64,000 nt of DNA, from the NCBI RefSeq assembly GCF_000756715.1, contig NZ_CCSE01000001.1:744001-808000 (forward strand), in the 5' to 3' direction. The first letter of the stretch is position 1. Each line of letters begins with the position of its first letter. Source of the stretch: Jeotgalicoccus saudimassiliensis. Lineage in GTDB: Bacteria; Bacillota; Bacilli; Staphylococcales; Salinicoccaceae. Below, in pieces: positions 1-11,087 of the stretch. The translations under genes and the position numbers were made by a program. The notes beneath the pieces are model-generated. The model searched no databases. It was not told where the DNA came from and saw nothing but the letters and a program-made list of their open reading frames with translations.

Positions 1-1
1 T

Positions 2-115
2 CCGCTCGATGTACTGCTCGAAAAAATGGTGATCTGCCGGGATATCGATTACAAGTTTAAATCGAGCTATCTCGACCGGGACGCGCTGTTTGAATTATTC
101 ATTCTTGAAATATAA
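2..115 (+). CDS. holA: DNA polymerase III delta subunit, C-terminal fragment
   Basis: Only the last 37 codons are inside the window; the reading frame is open from base 2 and stops with TAA at 113-115. The peptide ends in a leucine- and charge-rich helix resembling the C-terminal collar domain of HolA. The identification rests mainly on position: in staphylococci and bacilli holA lies immediately before the oppositely oriented rpsT. HolA loads the beta clamp as part of the clamp-loader complex. With so little sequence the call is positional rather than domain-based. Confidence 0.7.
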   Translation, partial: PLDVLLEKMVICRDIDYKFKSSYLDRDALFELFILEI

Positions 116-125
116 AAGACAAAAT

Positions 126-154
126 AAAAAAACCTTCATAATGAAGGTTTTTTT
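126..154. terminator. Bidirectional terminator between holA and rpsT
   Basis: A 9-bp stem (AACCTTCAT / ATGAAGGTT) has an A-run on its left and a T-run on its right, so it can end transcription of both convergent genes. Confidence 0.85.
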
Positions 155-155
155 A

Positions 156-401
156 TTAGTTAGCCATTAATTTTGATTTCATACGGCTCGCTTTGTTAGC
201 ATGAATGTGATTGCGTTTAGCAGCTTTGTCAACAAGTTTGACAGCTTTAGAAACTAATTCAGCTTTGTTCTCAGCGTTCTCACTCTTAGCAGTTTCAGCT
301 TGTTTAACTGCAGTACGCATAGCGTTTTTCTGAGCGATATTAAGATTCTGAGCAGCTTCGTTAGTTTTTACACGTTTGATTGCTGATTTAATATTAGGCA
401 T
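156..401 (-). CDS. rpsT: 30S ribosomal protein S20
   Basis: This 81-residue basic, alanine- and lysine-rich helical protein begins MPNIKSAIKR, the standard S20 N-terminus, and is of normal S20 length. S20 binds 16S rRNA early in 30S assembly. A longer in-frame reading exists upstream, but the start at 401 is chosen because a strong Shine-Dalgarno (GGAGGTGACA) sits just before this ATG and homologues begin here. It is convergent with holA and divergent from lepA, as in other Bacillales. Its own promoter lies at 451-479. Confidence 0.97.
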   Translation of the reverse strand: MPNIKSAIKRVKTNEAAQNLNIAQKNAMRTAVKQAETAKSENAENKAELVSKAVKLVDKAAKRNHIHANKASRMKSKLMAN

Positions 402-450
402 AATGTCACCTCCGACATAAAGTTGTACAACTTTTATTGCAACAACAGAT

Positions 451-479
451 ATTTTACCAAATCTAAACTTATTATGCAA
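451..479 (-). promoter_or_regulatory. Sigma-A type promoter of rpsT
   Basis: On the reverse strand, TTGCAT and TAAAAT are separated by exactly 17 bases and lie about 50 bases upstream of the rpsT start. Confidence 0.65.
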
Positions 480-497
480 TAATCAATCCGAAATGAA

Positions 498-526
498 TTG
501 AAGTTAGTGCCATGCATTGATATAAT
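498..526 (+). promoter_or_regulatory. Sigma-A type promoter of lepA
   Basis: TTGAAG (498-503) and a perfect TATAAT (521-526) have a 17-base spacer, 36 bases upstream of the lepA ATG. Confidence 0.7.
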
Positions 527-562
527 TATAACATTGTAAACATGAAGAGAGTTGGATTTTAA

Positions 563-2386
563 ATGAACAATATGGAACGTTTGAAAAGACAGGAAAATAT
601 AAGGAACTTCTCTATCATTGCTCATATAGATCACGGTAAGTCATCTTTGGCTGATAGGTTACTCGAAAACACACGCTCGGTTGAAGGCCGGGATATGAAA
701 GCGCAGCTTTTGGATTCAATGGATATTGAAAGAGAACGCGGTATTACAATCAAGCTTAATGCTGTCCGTTTAAAGTATACGGCAAAAGACGGCGAGGAAT
801 ATACTTTCCATCTTATCGATACGCCGGGACACGTCGACTTCACATATGAAGTATCGCGTTCGCTCGCGGCATGTGAAGGGGCTATACTCGTCGTTGATGC
901 AGCGCAGGGTATCGAGGCGCAGACACTGGCTAACGTTTACCTTGCGCTCGATAACGACCTTGAGCTGATTCCGGTCGTAAACAAAATCGACCTGCCGGCA
1001 GCAGATCCGGACAGAGTTGCAGCAGAAGTTGAAGATGTTATCGGTCTGCCGCAGGAAGATGCGATCTACGCTTCTGCCAAGGCGAATATCGGTATTGAGG
1101 AAATACTCGAGCGAATCGTTCAGGAAGTTCCGGCACCGCAGGGTGACCCGGAGGCACCTTTAAAAGCGTTAATTTTTGACTCTGTATTCGACCCGTACCG
1201 CGGTGTTATTTCATCGATCAGAATTGTCGACGGCACTGTGAGAGCGGGAGATAAAATCCGTATGATGTCATCGGGCAAGGAATTCGAAGTTAACGAAGTC
1301 GGTATCAACACACCGAAACAGCTTGCTGTCGATGAACTGACTGTCGGCGATGTTGGATACATTTCGGCATCGATTAAAAAAGTCGGTGATTCACTTGTCG
1401 GTGATACGATTACAAGTGCCGAAAACCCTGCACCAAAACCGCTCCAGGGGTATAAGAAGATGAACCCGATGGTATTCTGCGGAATCTATCCAATCGATTC
1501 TTCAAAGTACAACGACCTGCGTGAAGCGCTTGAAAAGCTTGAACTGAACGACTCATCGCTTCAATATGAACCGGAGACATCACAGGCGTTAGGTTTCGGC
1601 TTCCGTACGGGATTCCTCGGCCTTCTGCACATGGAAATTGTTCAGGAGAGAATTGAGAGAGAATTCGGTATCGACCTGATTGCGACAGCACCGTCTGTTA
1701 TATACAGCGTCGACCTGACTGACGGCACTGAAGTCAGAGTGGATAACCCGGCACAGATGCCGGACCCGCAAAAAATCGACAAAATTCATGAGCCATACGT
1801 TAAAGCGCAGATTATGGTACCGAACGATTATGTCGGTGCAGTAATGGAACTCTGCCAGAAAAAACGCGGTAACTTTATGACGATGGATTATCTCGATGAT
1901 GTGCGTGTTAACATCATTTACGAAATTCCGTTATCGGAAATTGTGTTCGACTTCTTCGATCAGCTGAAGTCTCACACGAAAGGCTACGCATCGCTTGATT
2001 ATGACCTGATCGGATACAAGGAATCGAAACTTGTGAAGATGGACATTCTGCTTAATTCTGAAAAAGTTGATGCTCTGAGCTTTATCGTTCACAGAGACTT
2101 TGCATACGACCGCGGAAAAGCAATTGTCGACAAGCTTAAAAATATCATTCCGAGACAGCAGTTCGAAGTGCCTGTACAGGCGGCAATCGGACAGAAGATT
2201 GTATCGAGAACGAATATTAAGTCGATGGGTAAAAACGTTCTGTCGAAATGTTACGGCGGAGACATATCGCGTAAGAAGAAATTATTAGAGAAACAAAAAG
2301 AAGGTAAGAAGAAGATGAAAGCTGTAGGAAGTGTTGAAATTCCACAGGAAGCTTTCCTTGCCGTCTTAAAAATGGATGATGAATAA
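563..2386 (+). CDS. lepA: Elongation factor 4 (ribosomal back-translocase GTPase)
   Basis: The 607-residue protein matches the usual LepA length. The G domain shows AHIDHGKSS (residues 20-28), DTPGH near 83 and NKID near 136; EF-Tu-like and EF-G-like domains follow. The C-terminal LepA-specific domain contains the conserved [20 protein letters not shown] segment. LepA acts on stalled or mistranslocated ribosomes under stress. It has its own promoter and is followed by a hairpin before hemW, so read-through into hemW is probably partial. The conserved lepA-hemW neighbourhood supports the call. Confidence 0.98.
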   Translation: MNNMERLKRQENIRNFSIIAHIDHGKSSLADRLLENTRSVEGRDMKAQLLDSMDIERERGITIKLNAVRLKYTAKDGEEYTFHLIDTPGHVDFTYEVSRSLAACEGAILVVDAAQGIEAQTLANVYLALDNDLELIPVVNKIDLPAADPDRVAAEVEDVIGLPQEDAIYASAKANIGIEEILERIVQEVPAPQGDPEAPLKALIFDSVFDPYRGVISSIRIVDGTVRAGDKIRMMSSGKEFEVNEVGINTPKQLAVDELTVGDVGYISASIKKVGDSLVGDTITSAENPAPKPLQGYKKMNPMVFCGIYPIDSSKYNDLREALEKLELNDSSLQYEPETSQALGFGFRTGFLGLLHMEIVQERIEREFGIDLIATAPSVIYSVDLTDGTEVRVDNPAQMPDPQKIDKIHEPYVKAQIMVPNDYVGAVMELCQKKRGNFMTMDYLDDVRVNIIYEIPLSEIVFDFFDQLKSHTKGYASLDYDLIGYKESKLVKMDILLNSEKVDALSFIVHRDFAYDRGKAIVDKLKNIIPRQQFEVPVQAAIGQKIVSRTNIKSMGKNVLSKCYGGDISRKKKLLEKQKEGKKKMKAVGSVEIPQEAFLAVLKMDDE

Positions 2387-2397
2387 AAAACACCCGG

Positions 2398-2421
2398 AGG
2401 AGAAATCATTTGATTTCTCCT
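2398..2421 (+). terminator. Hairpin between lepA and hemW
   Basis: An 11-bp perfect inverted repeat (AGGAGAAATCA / TGATTTCTCCT) with almost no loop is followed by TAATTTTA. The short T-run suggests an attenuating or partial terminator rather than a complete stop. Confidence 0.5.
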
Positions 2422-2441
2422 CTAATTTTAGGAGGAATTTA

Positions 2442-3554
2442 ATGGATAGTATGTATGTCCATATCCCGTTCTGCAACCGCATCTGCACATATTGCGACTT
2501 CAACAAGGTGCTCATTAAAAATCAGCCGGTCGATGATTATATTACGGCGCTGATTGCCGAACTGAAATCGCACGGCAGACAGACGCTTAAAACGATATAC
2601 GTCGGCGGGGGAACGCCTACAGCTTTAACAGTTGAACAGCTGGACCGCCTGCTTAAATTTATGACGGATCAGTTTACGGTAACGGATGAATTTACATTTG
2701 AAGCCAATCCCGACGAACTGACGACAGACAAACTCGATGTGCTGCATAACTACGGTGTAAACCGGGTAAGCCTTGGTGTGCAGACTTTTAATAACGACCT
2801 GTTAAAAGTACTCGGGCGTACGCACAACTTCGATGATATTTTCAAGAGTATCAACCATCTGGAGAAAATCGGTCTGACAAATTATTCGCTGGATCTGATG
2901 TATAATCTTCCCGGTGAAACATTTGAAGATATCGATATGAGTTTAAAATACGTCAGCGAACTGCAGCCGAAACACATTTCCTGGTACTCGCTGATTATTG
3001 AACCGCACACTGTTTTTTACAATAAAATCAATCAGGGCAAGATGAGTATCGCCGGCAGTCTGGAAGAAGGCGAAAAATACGATAAAGTCATCGGGGGACT
3101 GGGCGCACTCGGTTATCCGCAGTATGAGATATCAAACTTCGCTGTCAGTGAATACGAATCGATGCACAACAAGACATACTGGCTGAATGAACCATATATC
3201 GGTGCCGGCGCGGGCAGTCACGGTTATACAGGAAAATACAGATACTACAACATAAAACCGGTGAATCATTATATTAATAATATGAACGAACACGGTACCG
3301 TCGTAAAAGAAAAACTGGAGCTGACGGACAGCGATAAATTTGAAGAGGAAATGTTTTTGGGCCTGCGCTTAAATAAAGGTGTATCCGAGGCGCGTTTTAT
3401 GGAAAAATACGGCCTGCCTGTCGATGCAGTTTACGGCGATGTACTGAATCGTCTGACGGAGCGGAAACTCCTTAAAAGACATGATGGATATATTGCTTTA
3501 ACCGAAGCGGGGCGCATGATCGGCAACGATGTTTTCGTCGAATTTCTGCTGTAG
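2442..3554 (+). CDS. hemW: HemW-type radical SAM protein (heme chaperone family)
   Basis: This 370-residue radical SAM protein carries the CxxxCxxC cluster motif (CNRICTYC) near its N-terminus, the GGGTPT SAM-binding motif, and HNKTYW. The HNxxYW motif separates HemW from true coproporphyrinogen dehydrogenase HemN. HemW binds heme and is thought to deliver it to respiratory enzymes. The start at 2442 is preferred over an upstream in-frame ATG at 2376, because a perfect GGAGG lies just before it and the upstream part would run through the intergenic hairpin. It lies between lepA and the hrcA promoter, as in S. aureus. Confidence 0.93.
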   Translation: MDSMYVHIPFCNRICTYCDFNKVLIKNQPVDDYITALIAELKSHGRQTLKTIYVGGGTPTALTVEQLDRLLKFMTDQFTVTDEFTFEANPDELTTDKLDVLHNYGVNRVSLGVQTFNNDLLKVLGRTHNFDDIFKSINHLEKIGLTNYSLDLMYNLPGETFEDIDMSLKYVSELQPKHISWYSLIIEPHTVFYNKINQGKMSIAGSLEEGEKYDKVIGGLGALGYPQYEISNFAVSEYESMHNKTYWLNEPYIGAGAGSHGYTGKYRYYNIKPVNHYINNMNEHGTVVKEKLELTDSDKFEEEMFLGLRLNKGVSEARFMEKYGLPVDAVYGDVLNRLTERKLLKRHDGYIALTEAGRMIGNDVFVEFLL

Positions 3555-3577
3555 AAAATTAATGCGGATGTTCCTTG

Positions 3578-3606
3578 TTGACATTCTTTGACCTATTTGA
3601 TAAATT
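3578..3606 (+). promoter_or_regulatory. Sigma-A promoter of the hrcA-grpE-dnaK operon
   Basis: A consensus TTGACA (3578-3583) and TAAATT (3601-3606) are separated by 17 bases, directly upstream of the CIRCE element. Confidence 0.8.
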
Positions 3607-3610
3607 ATAT

Positions 3611-3637
3611 TTAGCACTTAGGAGACAAGAGTGCTAA
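3611..3637 (+). promoter_or_regulatory. CIRCE operator (HrcA binding site)
   Basis: The inverted repeat TTAGCACTT-N9-GAGTGCTAA matches CIRCE (TTAGCACTC-N9-GAGTGCTAA) except for one base in the left arm. It covers the transcription start region, where HrcA would block initiation in unstressed cells. Confidence 0.97.
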
Positions 3638-3649
3638 CGAGGTGATTCT

Positions 3650-4618
3650 TTGCTGACGGAAAGGCAGGAAATCATACTTACATTTATCGTAGATGATTTC
3701 TTAAATGTAATGACACCCATAAGTTCTAAATATTTACTCGACAAATATAAGTTCGATGTTTCAAGCGCCACCATCAGAAATGAAATGGCAGTACTTGAAA
3801 AAGAAGGCTTTTTAATTAAGACGCATACGTCATCCGGACGGATGCCGTCGAGAAAAGCGCTTAAATTCTACATCGAAGAACTTAAACAGAACATTGAACA
3901 ATCACCGGCAAAGTCTTTTGAGCTCTATTCGGGCACTGACAATCTGGAAAATCTTACAGATGAACTTGCGCTGACAATAAGCGACCGGACGAAGTATTTA
4001 ACTCAGGTGTCGCTGAAGGCGGATAATGAAACTGTAAAAGGTCTCTATATTACGCCGCTGACGGATACAGCGAGTATCGCAATAATCGTTTTAAACAGCG
4101 GGTCAGTCAGGCAGATGCCTGTGAAAACGAACCGTGACGTAACGATTGATGATTTCCAGAAGCTGAGCAATATTTTTAATGAACTGCTGCTCGATAAAAA
4201 TCTTGGAGACACCCGTGTCATCTTAAAAAACAACGCTCACATCCCGCCGGAGATAAGAGGTCTGTATGATCAGGTAACCGCTCAGATTATGGCATCTGTC
4301 GATGCCGGAAAACGGACGATTGGTCATGCCGGGTTCAATTATTTACTGCAGGACATGAGAAACGAAGTGGAGACGCTTGAACACCTGTACGATGATATCG
4401 AGTCAGAAGCACTGTACAACTCGGTGGAACAGCGGGCATCAAACGATGTGGATATTTACTTCGGTGATGAACTGGATGAAAGTTATAAATCACTTTCAGT
4501 CGTTACAACGAATTTTGAGCATGCTGGACTGAGTGGTAATTTAATTGTTGTCGGTCCGGAACTGATGGGCTACAAAAATGTTATTAAATTACTTCACTCG
4601 TTAAAAAAAGGAGTGTAG
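3650..4618 (+). CDS. hrcA: Heat-inducible transcription repressor HrcA
   Basis: The 322-residue protein has an N-terminal winged helix (MLTERQEIIL; SSATIRNEMAVLEKEG near residues 38-54) followed by the GAF-like HrcA regulatory domain. It represses class I heat-shock genes through CIRCE, with GroE promoting its folding. Translation starts at a TTG with GAGGTG just upstream; no ATG alternative fits. It is the first gene of hrcA-grpE-dnaK-dnaJ and is autoregulated by the CIRCE element that ends 12 bases before its start. Confidence 0.97.
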   Translation: MLTERQEIILTFIVDDFLNVMTPISSKYLLDKYKFDVSSATIRNEMAVLEKEGFLIKTHTSSGRMPSRKALKFYIEELKQNIEQSPAKSFELYSGTDNLENLTDELALTISDRTKYLTQVSLKADNETVKGLYITPLTDTASIAIIVLNSGSVRQMPVKTNRDVTIDDFQKLSNIFNELLLDKNLGDTRVILKNNAHIPPEIRGLYDQVTAQIMASVDAGKRTIGHAGFNYLLQDMRNEVETLEHLYDDIESEALYNSVEQRASNDVDIYFGDELDESYKSLSVVTTNFEHAGLSGNLIVVGPELMGYKNVIKLLHSLKKGV

Positions 4619-4621
4619 GCA

Positions 4622-5236
4622 TTGACTAACGAAGAAGAAAAAGACACAGCTGTTAATGAAACTTCAGAAACTGCTCCGGAGGAAACGAAGGAGCAGGCTG
4701 ATACTGAAGCCGCAGCTGAAACTGAAAAAACGGAGACTGAAGAAGCTCCGGCAGAAGAAACTGCCAAAGAGACTGAAGAGGTTACAGAAGAAGACGAAAT
4801 TTCTGCATTGAAAGAACAGATCGAAGAAAGTGAGAACAAGTACTTGAAACTCTATGCAGAGTTTGAAAACTTTAAGCGCAGAAACCGCCAGGAAGCTGAA
4901 ATTAATAACAAGTACAAGGATCAGAAGTTTGCTGAAAATCTGCTGCCTGTACTCGACAATCTGGAACGCGCACTTGCAATCGACGGCACAGATGAAAGTT
5001 TTATCGCCTTAAACAAAGGTGTTGAAATGGTGTACAACAACCTTGTTGAAACACTGGAAAAACATGACATTAAAGCGATTGATGCTCTTGATCAGCCATT
5101 CGATCCGAACTTCCATCAGGCAGTAATGACCGAAGCGTCTGACAAAGACAGCGACATCGTGATTGAAGAATTCCAAAAAGGTTATATATTAAAAGACCGT
5201 GTCATCAGACCGACAATGGTTAAAGTAAGCGAATAA
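4622..5236 (+). CDS. grpE: Nucleotide exchange factor GrpE
   Basis: The 204-residue protein has a very acidic, Thr/Glu/Ala-rich N-terminal tail (about residues 1-60) followed by the GrpE coiled coil and beta-domain, with the typical YAEFENFKRR segment and the C-terminal VIRPTMVKVS motif. GrpE exchanges ADP on DnaK. Translation begins at a TTG three bases after the hrcA stop, indicating tight coupling. The long acidic tail is in keeping with the acid-rich proteins elsewhere in the window. Confidence 0.97.
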   Translation: MTNEEEKDTAVNETSETAPEETKEQADTEAAAETEKTETEEAPAEETAKETEEVTEEDEISALKEQIEESENKYLKLYAEFENFKRRNRQEAEINNKYKDQKFAENLLPVLDNLERALAIDGTDESFIALNKGVEMVYNNLVETLEKHDIKAIDALDQPFDPNFHQAVMTEASDKDSDIVIEEFQKGYILKDRVIRPTMVKVSE

Positions 5237-5264
5237 TATTTAAATTAATTGGAGGAATATATAA

Positions 5265-7106
<1,842 letters not shown>

Positions 7107-7120
7107 ATCTTCAACACTCA

Positions 7121-7154
7121 AGTCAAAGCCAAACGCATTGGCTTTGACTTTTTT
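7121..7154 (+). terminator. Terminator between dnaK and dnaJ
   Basis: A 12-bp perfect stem (AGTCAAAGCCAA / TTGGCTTTGACT) with a 5-base loop is followed by a T-run. It probably keeps DnaJ levels below DnaK levels. Confidence 0.85.
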
Positions 7155-7189
7155 AAATGGTATTATATTCACTGTTGGAGGGAAAAATT

Positions 7190-8311
7190 GTGGCTAAAAG
7201 AGACTTTTATGAAATACTCGGTTTAGATAAAAATGCAACACAGGATGAAATAAAGAAAGCGTACCGCAAACTGTCAAAGAAATATCATCCGGATATGAAA
7301 GATGGTTCCGATGAGAAATTTAAAGAAGTAGCGGAAGCATACGAAGTACTGTCAGATGATAACAAACGTGCGCAGTACGACCGTTTCGGCCATGAAGGCA
7401 TGAACTCACAAGGCGGCTTCGGCGGCGGTGGATTCGGAGGAGGCGGCGGTTTTGGCGGCTTCGAAGATATCTTCAGTTCATTTTTCGGCGGGGGCGGACA
7501 GCGTGATCCGAACGCACCGCAAAAAGGTGACGATCTGCAGTACACGATGACAATTTCATTTGAAGAAGCTGTTTTCGGTGCAACTAAAACAGTCACGATT
7601 AAAAAAGACGTTGTGTGTGATGTCTGTGACGGTGACGGGACTAAACCCGGCACATCAAAATCCACATGTAAAACATGTTCAGGTGCAGGTAATGTAGCAG
7701 TTGAACAGAACACACCATTTGGCCGCGTACAGACGCAGCGTACATGTCCGACATGTGGAGGTACAGGACAGGAAATCGAACACGCCTGCGACAAGTGTAA
7801 CGGACACGGCACAGTATCGAAAAATGTTGATATCGAAGTTACGATACCGGAAGGTATTGATAACGGCCAGCAGATCCGTCTGTCAGGTCAGGGTGAACCG
7901 GGTGTTAACGGCGGACCGGCCGGAGATCTGTATATCGTCTTCAGAGTGAAACAGGATAACAAATTCACGCGGGACGGCGACGACATTCACTACGAACTTA
8001 AAATTTCATTCGCCCAGGCAGCACTTGGTGACGAGCTGAAAGTTCCGACAATCAATTCGTCGGTAATGCTGACAATTCCTGCAGGTACACAGTCGGGCAG
8101 ACGCTTCAGACTGAAAGAAAAAGGTGTTAAAAACGTGCAGGGCTTCGGCTACGGTGACCAGTACGTTACTGTAACGGTTGTTACACCGACACGTCTGTCA
8201 GAGCAGGAACGCGAGGTATTTAAGAAACTGGCTGATATTAACGGTGAAGACATCAGCGAGCAGCAGGAAAATATTTTTGATAAAACAAAACGATTCTTTA
8301 AAGGTGAGTAG
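7190..8311 (+). CDS. dnaJ: Co-chaperone protein DnaJ (Hsp40)
   Basis: The 373-residue protein has an N-terminal J domain with the HPD motif (YHPDMKDG), a Gly/Phe-rich linker, four CxxCxGxG-type zinc repeats ([32 protein letters not shown]) and two C-terminal substrate-binding domains. It delivers clients to DnaK and stimulates its ATPase. The GTG start at 7190 is chosen because GTTGGAGGG precedes it and homologues begin with (M)[10 protein letters not shown]. It lies downstream of the dnaK terminator. Confidence 0.98.
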   Translation: MAKRDFYEILGLDKNATQDEIKKAYRKLSKKYHPDMKDGSDEKFKEVAEAYEVLSDDNKRAQYDRFGHEGMNSQGGFGGGGFGGGGGFGGFEDIFSSFFGGGGQRDPNAPQKGDDLQYTMTISFEEAVFGATKTVTIKKDVVCDVCDGDGTKPGTSKSTCKTCSGAGNVAVEQNTPFGRVQTQRTCPTCGGTGQEIEHACDKCNGHGTVSKNVDIEVTIPEGIDNGQQIRLSGQGEPGVNGGPAGDLYIVFRVKQDNKFTRDGDDIHYELKISFAQAALGDELKVPTINSSVMLTIPAGTQSGRRFRLKEKGVKNVQGFGYGDQYVTVTVVTPTRLSEQEREVFKKLADINGEDISEQQENIFDKTKRFFKGE

Positions 8312-8314
8312 ACT

Positions 8315-9250
8315 ATGAAATGGCATGAAGTCAGTATAAGCACTAAGGAAGAGAACGAAGAGCAGTTTTCGATTTTCCTGAACACAATCTCAAAAGGTGT
8401 ATCAATCGAGCACTCCGTGGATATTTTAAAAGCAAAAACAGATAATTTTGACGAAAAGTTCCGTCTGGACCCGAAAGATTATCCGGACAGCGATATTAGA
8501 ATTCTCGTATATTTTGATGAAACATACGATATCGATGAACAGCTTGCAGAAATTAAGGCGTTTATCGACGAGGCGGTGCTCGTGCATAAAGAGGAAATTG
8601 AAATTAACAGCAGTATGATTGATGAAATGGACTGGGAAAATGAATGGAAGAAATACTTCCACAATTTCAAAGTCGGCAGAAACTTCTTCATCGTTCCTTC
8701 ATGGGAATATGCTGACGTCGATATTGCCGACAGCGACAAAGTGATTAAAATTGATCCGGGTATGGCTTTCGGTACAGGAGATCACGCGACGACAAGTCTG
8801 TGTCTGACATTCCTTGAAGATGTCATTAAACCTGAAGATAAAGTTATCGATGTCGGTACCGGTTCGGGTATTCTGTCAATCGGCGCTTATCTGCTCGGTG
8901 CACGCGATATTAAAGCGACTGACATCGATGAACTGTCACTGCAGGTATCAAAAGAAAACTTCGCACTGAATGACTGTGAGGAGAATATTACAGTTATGCC
9001 TGCAGATCTGCTGAAAGATGAAACGGATCAGTACGACGTCATTGTTGCAAATATACTTGCTCATATAATAGATGATATGATTGATGACGCATATAATCTG
9101 CTCAATAATAACGGTCGATTTATCGCGTCGGGTATTATTACAGAGAAGCGCGATGACATTATCAATCATATGAAACAGGCCGGATTTTCAATTACAGACG
9201 TACTTGAAGAAGAGGGCTGGGTTGCAATCTTAGCTGAGAAGGTGGCATAA
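8315..9250 (+). CDS. prmA: Ribosomal protein L11 methyltransferase
   Basis: The 311-residue protein has an N-terminal substrate-recognition domain and a class I SAM methyltransferase domain with DPGMAFGTGDHATT and IDVGTGSGILS, both PrmA signatures. PrmA trimethylates L11. It begins 3 bases after the dnaJ stop, and its stop overlaps the rsmE start by one base, giving a translationally coupled dnaJ-prmA-rsmE group as in Bacillus and Staphylococcus. Confidence 0.97.
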   Translation: MKWHEVSISTKEENEEQFSIFLNTISKGVSIEHSVDILKAKTDNFDEKFRLDPKDYPDSDIRILVYFDETYDIDEQLAEIKAFIDEAVLVHKEEIEINSSMIDEMDWENEWKKYFHNFKVGRNFFIVPSWEYADVDIADSDKVIKIDPGMAFGTGDHATTSLCLTFLEDVIKPEDKVIDVGTGSGILSIGAYLLGARDIKATDIDELSLQVSKENFALNDCEENITVMPADLLKDETDQYDVIVANILAHIIDDMIDDAYNLLNNNGRFIASGIITEKRDDIINHMKQAGFSITDVLEEEGWVAILAEKVA

Positions 9251-9966
9251 TGCAGCGTTATTTTATCGAAGGAACGGTATCGCTGAATGAAGACTGCGTG
9301 ATGGATGAAAAGCATATCCATCACATTAAAAATGTGATGCGTGCGAAAACCGGTGATGAGTTTAACGTCGTCGACAGTACGGGAAGCGCATATCTTGTGC
9401 GTCTGACTGACATTGATCCGGTAACATACACAGTGCTTGAATCGCTTCAGGCGGAAGTGGAGCTTCCGATAGATATAACATTGTATTCACCTTTATTAAA
9501 AGGGGATAAGATGGATGTTGTTATTCAGAAATCCACCGAACTCGGTGTGCATGAATTTATACTGTATAAAGCGGACCGCAGCGTCGTAAAACTCAATGGT
9601 AAAAAAGAGGCCAGCCGCCTGTCCCGCTATGAAAAAATTGCGCGCGAGGCTGCCGAACAGAGCAGGCGGACCAAAATTCCGGCAATATCATTTGCAGGCA
9701 GTTTAAAAGCGGTGGATTTTACAAAATATGATCTCGTCTTATTCGCATATGAAGATAATAATCTTACAGGACGTTCGATTAAAGATGTTCTCAAAGAGTA
9801 TAACGCCAAAACAGCGGCGGTCGTATTCGGGCCGGAAGGCGGATTTACAGAGGCGGAAGCGGCACTGTTCGGCACTTACGAAAACGTCGCACTCGGACGC
9901 AGAATTTTAAGAGCTGAAACAGCGCCGCTTTATGCACTTTCTGTTATCGGAAGCTACTATGAATAG
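9250..9966 (+). CDS. rsmE: 16S rRNA (uracil-1498-N3)-methyltransferase RsmE
   Basis: The 238-residue SPOUT methyltransferase has an N-terminal PUA-like domain (QRYFIEG) and C-terminal knot motifs VVFGPEGGF and LGRRILRAETA. It methylates U1498 of 16S rRNA. Its ATG overlaps the prmA stop. In S. aureus and B. subtilis the next gene is the tRNA methylthiotransferase mtaB; here it is absent and deoC follows. Confidence 0.96.
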   Translation: MQRYFIEGTVSLNEDCVMDEKHIHHIKNVMRAKTGDEFNVVDSTGSAYLVRLTDIDPVTYTVLESLQAEVELPIDITLYSPLLKGDKMDVVIQKSTELGVHEFILYKADRSVVKLNGKKEASRLSRYEKIAREAAEQSRRTKIPAISFAGSLKAVDFTKYDLVLFAYEDNNLTGRSIKDVLKEYNAKTAAVVFGPEGGFTEAEAALFGTYENVALGRRILRAETAPLYALSVIGSYYE

Positions 9967-10018
9967 CTGTTTTGTGCTATTATTACATGGAATATAAATT
10001 ATTGGGAGTGTCTTTAAA

Positions 10019-10684
10019 ATGAACGTAGCAAAATATATTGATCACACATTACTTAAACCGGAAGTGACGGATAAAGAAATCGCAGTATTATGCGAAGAAG
10101 CACACGAACACGGTTTCTTCAGCGTCTGCATTCAGCCTGCATGGGTTAAATTTGCAGCTGAGAAACTTGCAGACAGTGAAGTTAAAGTATGTACTGTAAT
10201 CGGCTTCCCTCACGGTGTGACAACTTCAGAGGTAAAAGCATTTGAAACGAAAGATGCGATTGCAAACGGTGCGGATGAAGTGGATATGGTCATCAACATC
10301 GGCCAGCTTAAAGCAGGCAACCTTGATTACGTTAAAGAAGATATCAAGAGCGTTGCAGACGCGGCAAACAAAGAAGCACTTGTTAAAGTAATCATTGAAT
10401 CTTCACTGCTTACTGAAGATGAAATCGTTACAGCTTCAAAACTTTCAAAAGAAGCAGGGGCTGACTTCGTTAAAACATCCACAGGATTCAACGGCGGCGG
10501 AGCGACAGTGGAAGCTGTAGCACTTATGCGTCTGACTGTAGGAGAAGACATGGGCGTTAAAGCAAGCGGCGGTGTCCGTTCTGCTGAAGATGCACTTAAG
10601 ATGATCGAGACAGGTGCAACGAGAATTGGTGCATCAAGCGGTATCGCAATTGTAAGCGGTGCAGTTTCAGACAGCGATTATTAA
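10019..10684 (+). CDS. deoC: Deoxyribose-phosphate aldolase
   Basis: The 221-residue TIM-barrel protein begins [14 protein letters not shown] and carries the Schiff-base lysine in DFVKTSTGF, with GVKASGGVR as the second conserved lysine region. DeoC cleaves deoxyribose-5-phosphate to acetaldehyde and glyceraldehyde-3-phosphate in deoxynucleoside salvage. It has its own ribosome site (GGGAG), and no terminator separates it from rsmE. Its location between rsmE and rpsU is unusual; cdd, in the same salvage network, lies about 5 kb downstream. Confidence 0.97.
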   Translation: MNVAKYIDHTLLKPEVTDKEIAVLCEEAHEHGFFSVCIQPAWVKFAAEKLADSEVKVCTVIGFPHGVTTSEVKAFETKDAIANGADEVDMVINIGQLKAGNLDYVKEDIKSVADAANKEALVKVIIESSLLTEDEIVTASKLSKEAGADFVKTSTGFNGGGATVEAVALMRLTVGEDMGVKASGGVRSAEDALKMIETGATRIGASSGIAIVSGAVSDSDY

Positions 10685-10691
10685 ATTTCAG

Positions 10692-10721
10692 TTGACTGAA
10701 AACCAAATAATATATTATAAT
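10692..10721 (+). promoter_or_regulatory. Sigma-A promoter of rpsU with palindrome over the -35 box
   Basis: TTGACT (10692-10697) and TATAAT (10716-10721) have an 18-base spacer. The -35 box lies at the centre of a perfect 7-bp-arm palindrome, TTTCAGT-TG-ACTGAAA (10686-10701). Confidence 0.7.
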
Positions 10722-10729
10722 ACTAAAGT

Positions 10730-10747
10730 ACATAGTACACACTATGT
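10730..10747 (+). promoter_or_regulatory. Hairpin in the rpsU 5' leader
   Basis: ACATAGT-ACAC-ACTATGT forms a perfect 7-bp stem at the predicted 5' end of the rpsU transcript. It may stabilise the mRNA or serve as a regulatory site. Confidence 0.45.
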
Positions 10748-10785
10748 GAATTAGCCTTTTGCATTATCGGAGGGAGGGAAAACAA

Positions 10786-10962
10786 ATGTCAAAAACAGTT
10801 GTTAAGCAAAACGAACCAATTGAAGATGCTCTTCGTCGTTTCAAGCGTACAGTATCTAAAAACGGTACGATTCAAGAAGCACGTAAAAGAGAGTTTTACG
10901 AAAAACCAAGCGTAAAACGTAAGAAGAAATCTGAAGCTGCGCGTAAGCGTAAGTTCAAGTAA
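10786..10962 (+). CDS. rpsU: 30S ribosomal protein S21
   Basis: The 58-residue, highly basic protein begins [20 protein letters not shown] and ends in a Lys/Arg-rich tail, matching S21 of Bacillales in length and sequence. S21 is a late-assembly 30S protein. The start at 10786 is supported by GGAGGGAGG upstream. It is monocistronic here, with its own promoter and a strong terminator. Confidence 0.98.
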   Translation: MSKTVVKQNEPIEDALRRFKRTVSKNGTIQEARKREFYEKPSVKRKKKSEAARKRKFK

Positions 10963-10997
10963 TATCACTCTTCCCTCTGATAAGTGATATATTATAA

Positions 10998-11028
10998 AAC
11001 AGCGTACATAATTGTGCGCTGTTTTTTT
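10998..11028 (+). terminator. Terminator of rpsU
   Basis: A 10-bp stem (AACAGCGTAC / GTGCGCTGTT, one wobble) is followed by an uninterrupted T-run. Confidence 0.88.
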
Positions 11029-11087
11029 GCATCTCCATTTCATATTTGAGCGCAGTTAATGTATAATTGAAATCAAGAGGGATGTAC

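Noticed and set aside
7285-7812. Reverse-strand open frame of 175 codons opposite dnaJ
   Set aside because: It is Pro- and Cys-rich because it is antisense to the Gly-rich linker and zinc repeats of DnaJ.
11067-11087. Upstream TTG or ATG start for the NfeD gene
   Set aside because: The TTG lies within a probable -10 box, and the ATG at 11082 touches the ribosome site; ATG 11088 has proper spacing.
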